Shown: positions 61,415 to 64,000 of the stretch, piece by piece
Layout of the letters: every line of letters starts with the position of its first letter
How positions within the stretch are numbered: the stretch's first letter is position 1
From: Thermotoga sp. KOL6
Lineage (GTDB): Bacteria > Thermotogota > Thermotogae > Thermotogales > Thermotogaceae
DNA: 64,000 bases
Reading direction: 5' to 3'
NCBI RefSeq assembly: GCF_002866025.1
Contig: NZ_LNDE01000003.1
Location: forward strand, 93,374-157,373
Translations under genes and position numbers: made by a program
The notes under the pieces: model-generated
Databases searched by the model: none
Seen by the model: only the letters and a program-made list of their open reading frames with translations
Told to the model about the DNA's origin: nothing

Positions 61415-61447
61415 TCCCCCGCATTTGCGGGGGTACTTTTTTTCTTT
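61415..61447 (+). terminator. Terminator of tRNA-Ala(CGC)
   Basis: CCCCCGC (61416-61422) pairs with GCGGGGG (61427-61433) around ATTT, followed by TACTTTTTTTCTTT. Confidence 0.85.
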
Positions 61448-61453
61448 GGGAAT

Positions 61454-61717
61454 TCAGTCTTTCGGAAAGACAATGAATTTGATGGCTGTTCTCGTTTCTC
61501 CATTGATCTGAACTTCCGCAAAAGCAGGAACGCAGACAAGGTTGATTCCGCTTGGAGCAAGGTAACCCCTTGCGATAGCGATGGCTTTCACCGCTTGGTT
61601 AACTGCTCCTGCTCCAATGGCTTGAAGTTCAGCCTTGCCTTTCTCTCTGATGACACCAGCAAGAGCTCCAGCGACTTTGTTTGGGTTGGAATTAGAAGCA
61701 ACTTTGAGTACTTCCAT
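61454..61717 (-). CDS. spoVS: SpoVS-family protein
   Basis: An 87-residue basic protein of the stage V sporulation protein S family: MEVLKVASNSNPNKVAGALA, AELQAIGAGAVNQAVKAIAIARG, APSGINLVCVPAFAEV and TAIKFIVFPKD. It has an Alba-like fold and is thought to bind nucleic acid. Thermotoga does not form spores, so its task here must be different. GAGGAGG lies 9 bases before the ATG. It is read in the same direction as the four tRNAs upstream of it and may follow them on one transcript. Confidence 0.92.
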   Translation of the reverse strand: MEVLKVASNSNPNKVAGALAGVIREKGKAELQAIGAGAVNQAVKAIAIARGYLAPSGINLVCVPAFAEVQINGETRTAIKFIVFPKD

Positions 61718-61786
61718 GTGTTTCTACCTCCTCTACGATGAGTGTTTCTTTATATTTTCCAGCGACATTGGTTTATTTGTTTCCTC

Positions 61787-61863
61787 TGGCGCGCCCGGCA
61801 GGACTCGAACCCGCAACCATCGGATCCGAAGTCCGACGCTCTATCCAATTGAGCTACGGGCGC
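61787..61863 (-). tRNA. tRNA-Arg (anticodon TCG)
   Basis: Acceptor GCGCCCG/CGGGCGC, anticodon stem TCGGA/TCCGA with loop CTTCGGA (TCG), T-arm GGTTCGAGTCC, discriminator G and encoded CCA. Last tRNA of the leftward cluster. Confidence 0.95.
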
Positions 61864-61867
61864 GTGC

Positions 61868-61944
61868 TGGGGTGACCAGCGGGACTCGAACCCGCGACCA
61901 CCTGATCCACAGTCAGGCGCTCTACCAACTGAGCTATGGTCACC
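61868..61944 (-). tRNA. tRNA-His (anticodon GTG)
   Basis: Acceptor GTGACCA/TGGTCAC with the extra G-1 at 61944 facing discriminator C, the identity mark of tRNA-His. Anticodon stem CCTGA/TCAGG with loop CTGTGGA (GTG); CCA encoded. Confidence 0.95.
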
Positions 61945-61956
61945 ACGAAAACAAAA

Positions 61957-62033
61957 TGGCGCGCCCGGCAGGACTCGAACCTGCAACCCTCGGATTAGAA
62001 ATCCGATGCTCTATCCTGTTGAGCTACGGGCGC
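61957..62033 (-). tRNA. tRNA-Arg (anticodon TCT)
   Basis: Acceptor GCGCCCG/CGGGCGC, anticodon stem TCGGA/TCCGA with loop TTTCTAA (TCT), T-arm GGTTCGAGTCC, CCA encoded. Nearly identical in body to the TCG tRNA-Arg 94 bases away, which suggests a duplication followed by anticodon change. Confidence 0.95.
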
Positions 62034-62044
62034 ACCAAAAACCA

Positions 62045-62120
<76 letters not shown>

Positions 62121-62147
62121 CCTTCAAAGACCCTCCAAGCACTAAAA

Positions 62148-62176
62148 ATATTATCATATCCACTCAAAAACGTCAA
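62148..62176 (-). promoter_or_regulatory. Promoter of the tRNA-Gly-Arg-His-Arg cluster
   Basis: On the - strand TTGACG (62171-62176), a 17-base spacer and TAATAT (62148-62153), about 27 bases before tRNA-Gly. It faces away from the CRISPR array and fills the short space between them. Confidence 0.7.
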
Positions 62177-62213
62177 GTTCCCCCGGTCAATTTTCATTGA
62201 TTAAAAACTGCAT

Positions 62214-63699
62214 GTTTCCATCCCTCTAAGGAAGTATTGAAACTCTTTTCTGCTAGAGTTCTGAGCACACCACAGGGATGTTTCCATTCCTCTAAGGAAG
62301 TATTGAAACAAGTTCAGATTGATGGACCACTCATGAAGTATGTCGTGTTTCCATTCCTCTAAGGAAGTATTGAAACCCCACCGCCGTAATGCTTGTTGGA
62401 TTTGCGGATGTTGTTTCCATTCCTCTAAGGAAGTATTGAAACATATAAACCTTCTCCATTTGCCCTTCGGTGGCTCGCGTTTCCATTCCTCTAAGGAAGT
62501 ATTGAAACTCTGGAAGTTCGATTAGTTAACTTTGCTGAAAGCGAGTTTCCATTCCTCTAAGGAAGTATTGAAACAGCCACTCAAAGTCTGCTATGAACGG
62601 TGGACGTCCATGTTTCCATTCCTCTAAGGAAGTATTGAAACGAGATGCCTTGTATTCTCTATTGCTTCAGTTCTGTGTTTCCATTCCTCTAAGGAAGTAT
62701 TGAAACCCATCGTTGCCTGCATGCCAAATTTTGTTTCCTTTGGTTTCCATTCCTCTAAGGAAGTATTGAAACAAGTACATTACAGATGGATAAAGAGAGT
62801 TAAAATCAGTTTCCATTCCTCTAAGGAAGTATTGAAACTAGACTAACAACATCTTTCTTATACGTTGGAGAACCGTTTCCATTCCTCTAAGGAAGTATTG
62901 AAACGGTTCGGTGTAGTCTATAACGTCCTGCATAGTTGTCGTTTCCATTCCTCTAAGGAAGTATTGAAACTGAAATAAATCATGTTATCATAATCGATTG
63001 CACAATCGTTTCCATTCCTCTAAGGAAGTATTGAAACTACTTAAGCCGGATACTGTATAAGAACTCCAGTTTTGGTTTCCATTCCTCTAAGGAAGTATTG
63101 AAACGCAGACGATTGGGTGATTGCATATTGGAAGAAACCAGTGTTTCCATTCCTCTAAGGAAGTATTGAAACAGACTCATTTTAATTTGAGCATGTGAAA
63201 AAGAACGGTTTCCATTCCTCTAAGGAAGTATTGAAACTAGCTTTGCCGGTTAAAATGGCTTCTTCAATGCGTGTTTCCATTCCTCTAAGGAAGTATTGAA
63301 ACGGACTAGGCACAATGTTGTTCGGCAACTGCTGCATAGTTTCCATTCCTCTAAGGAAGTATTGAAACACTTGACCATCAACACAGGAACACAAATTGGA
63401 TCGTGTTTCCATTCCTCTAAGGAAGTATTGAAACCAGATCCGCAGTACGCTGAGAAATGCTTTGCGGTGTAGTTTCCATTCCTCTAAGGAAGTATTGAAA
63501 CATGTTAGTGATAACGAATATTCTGGTACAACTCGAAGTTTCCATTCCTCTAAGGAAGTATTGAAACAATTACCACGCAAAAAGGAATGATACGCTGTAT
63601 GTGTTTCCATTCCTCTAAGGAAGTATTGAAACTCTTTAGCTTTCTTTTTTGGGACTCTCAAAACTTTATGTTTCCATTCCTCTAAGGAAGTATTGAAAC
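62214..63699 (-). CRISPR. CRISPR array, 23 repeats and 22 spacers, transcribed leftward
   Basis: Twenty-three copies of a 30-base repeat that reads GTTTCCATTCCTC...GTATTGAAAC on the + strand. Twenty-two copies look identical. The leftmost (62214-62243) has one change (ATCCC for ATTCC), as expected at the trailer end. Spacers are 35-38 bases, all different. The repeat has mirrored ends (GTTTC/GAAAC) and an inner inverted repeat TTCCT-CTA-AGGAA, so direction cannot be read from it alone. A strong promoter at 63718-63747 points left into the array, so the guide strand is the - strand and new spacers should enter on the right. Cas genes are absent from the window; Thermotoga uses type I-B and type III systems with such repeats, which is background knowledge. 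Confidence 0.97.
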
Positions 63700-63717
63700 C
63701 CATCTGATTCGTAAGAA

Positions 63718-63747
63718 ATTATAGAACATAGATGAGTGAGAAGTCAA
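63718..63747 (-). promoter_or_regulatory. CRISPR leader promoter
   Basis: On the - strand TTGACT (63742-63747), an 18-base spacer and a perfect TATAAT (63718-63723). Transcription should start near 63711, about 12 bases before the first leader-side repeat. Confidence 0.8.
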
Positions 63748-64000
63748 GGGAAGAAGGAAAAAAAGGACAAAGTGGGAAGATGAGACACAAAAACAAGAGA
63801 TGATACCGGAAGTTGTATGTGATGGAAAAATTGAATAATGGAATACGAAGCGAATATCCTATCACAAGAGATACAAAACACTATGAATTATCAACACCTA
63901 AAACAGGCTGTTTTTGTTCAAAAAGGTCTCTTTCAAAAAAGTTCCACAATTCACAAAATCAAGAAAGAAGTTTCACATTATTGTGTTAAATTGAAATGTC
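63748..64000. other. CRISPR leader and right flank without recognisable gene
   Basis: About 250 bases of AT-rich sequence, strongly purine-rich on the + strand in 63748-63800. No frame of useful length, tRNA or hairpin terminator was seen. The part next to the array is the leader by position; the rest runs past the window edge. Confidence 0.6.

Noticed and set aside
62121..62213. CRISPR leader at the left end
   Set aside because: This short space holds a good tRNA promoter pointing away, and the adjacent repeat is the degenerate one; the right end has a promoter into the array.
62340..63703. Frames of 61 and 173 codons with repeated peptide units such as FNTSLEEWK
   Set aside because: They are translations of CRISPR repeats and spacers, not genes.

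Overview
The window is a chromosomal segment of a hyperthermophilic bacterium of the genus Thermotoga. Signs for this are a reverse gyrase, a K+-dependent Na+-type membrane pyrophosphatase, a GC-rich rRNA operon in an AT-richer genome, a fused trpGD, and a gene order that matches, from memory, Thermotoga maritima MSB8 from about TM_0137 to TM_0187. Several proteins (TrpB, TrpC, reverse gyrase, SAH hydrolase) differ at many positions from the T. maritima sequences I remember, so this is probably a related species or strain.

Layout. Positions 1-692 hold the end of an RlmN-like radical SAM gene. A leftward trp operon (trpE-trpGD-trpC-trpF-trpB-trpA, 6950-714) follows directly behind a REC-GGDEF gene. 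A small membrane gene, tRNA-Pro and an FmdB-type zinc ribbon gene point right. Leftward housekeeping genes follow (tsaD, clpX, rsfS, glmS, plsX, rpmF, yceD). At 15429-15851 lies the predicted replication origin, with ten matches to the Thermotoga DnaA box. Left of it nearly all genes run left; right of it genes are mixed but mainly rightward.

Right of the origin come an LUD protein, a DUF4914 P-loop protein, a multidomain PheA, alkaline phosphatase, a flavin reductase, a RemA-like gene with lgt, an XTP pyrophosphatase, and the group bfn / prenyl synthase / degenerate alpha/beta-hydrolase / TPR protein / PopT-like DUF368. Next are a leftward deoB-folC-ruvA operon and a rightward leuS-rex-DUF4911-HAD-ahcY-rgy-hppA operon. 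Then follow an acyl carrier protein with a DUF89 phosphatase, a YitT-type membrane protein and priA, and the rRNA operon 16S-tRNAIle-tRNAAla-23S-5S with two long processing stems. After it are a hydrogenase-regulator-like gene, a lipoprotein, holA, a radical SAM gene, a nitrilase-family gene, glmM, an AHSA1 protein, a two-component HD-GYP/histidine kinase pair, trmO, tRNA-Ala, spoVS, a cluster of four tRNAs, and a 23-repeat CRISPR array without cas genes in the window.

The observations most worth following are: the origin; trpC apparently starting at a rare ATT or ATC codon; the histidine kinase whose Shine-Dalgarno/ATG is out of frame and followed by a slippery-looking heptamer and a stop; an envelope protein with a lipase-like fold whose nucleophile is missing; the CRISPR array whose promoter sets its direction; and overlapping divergent promoters at 53505-53545. 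No insertion sequence, prophage or integron was seen.
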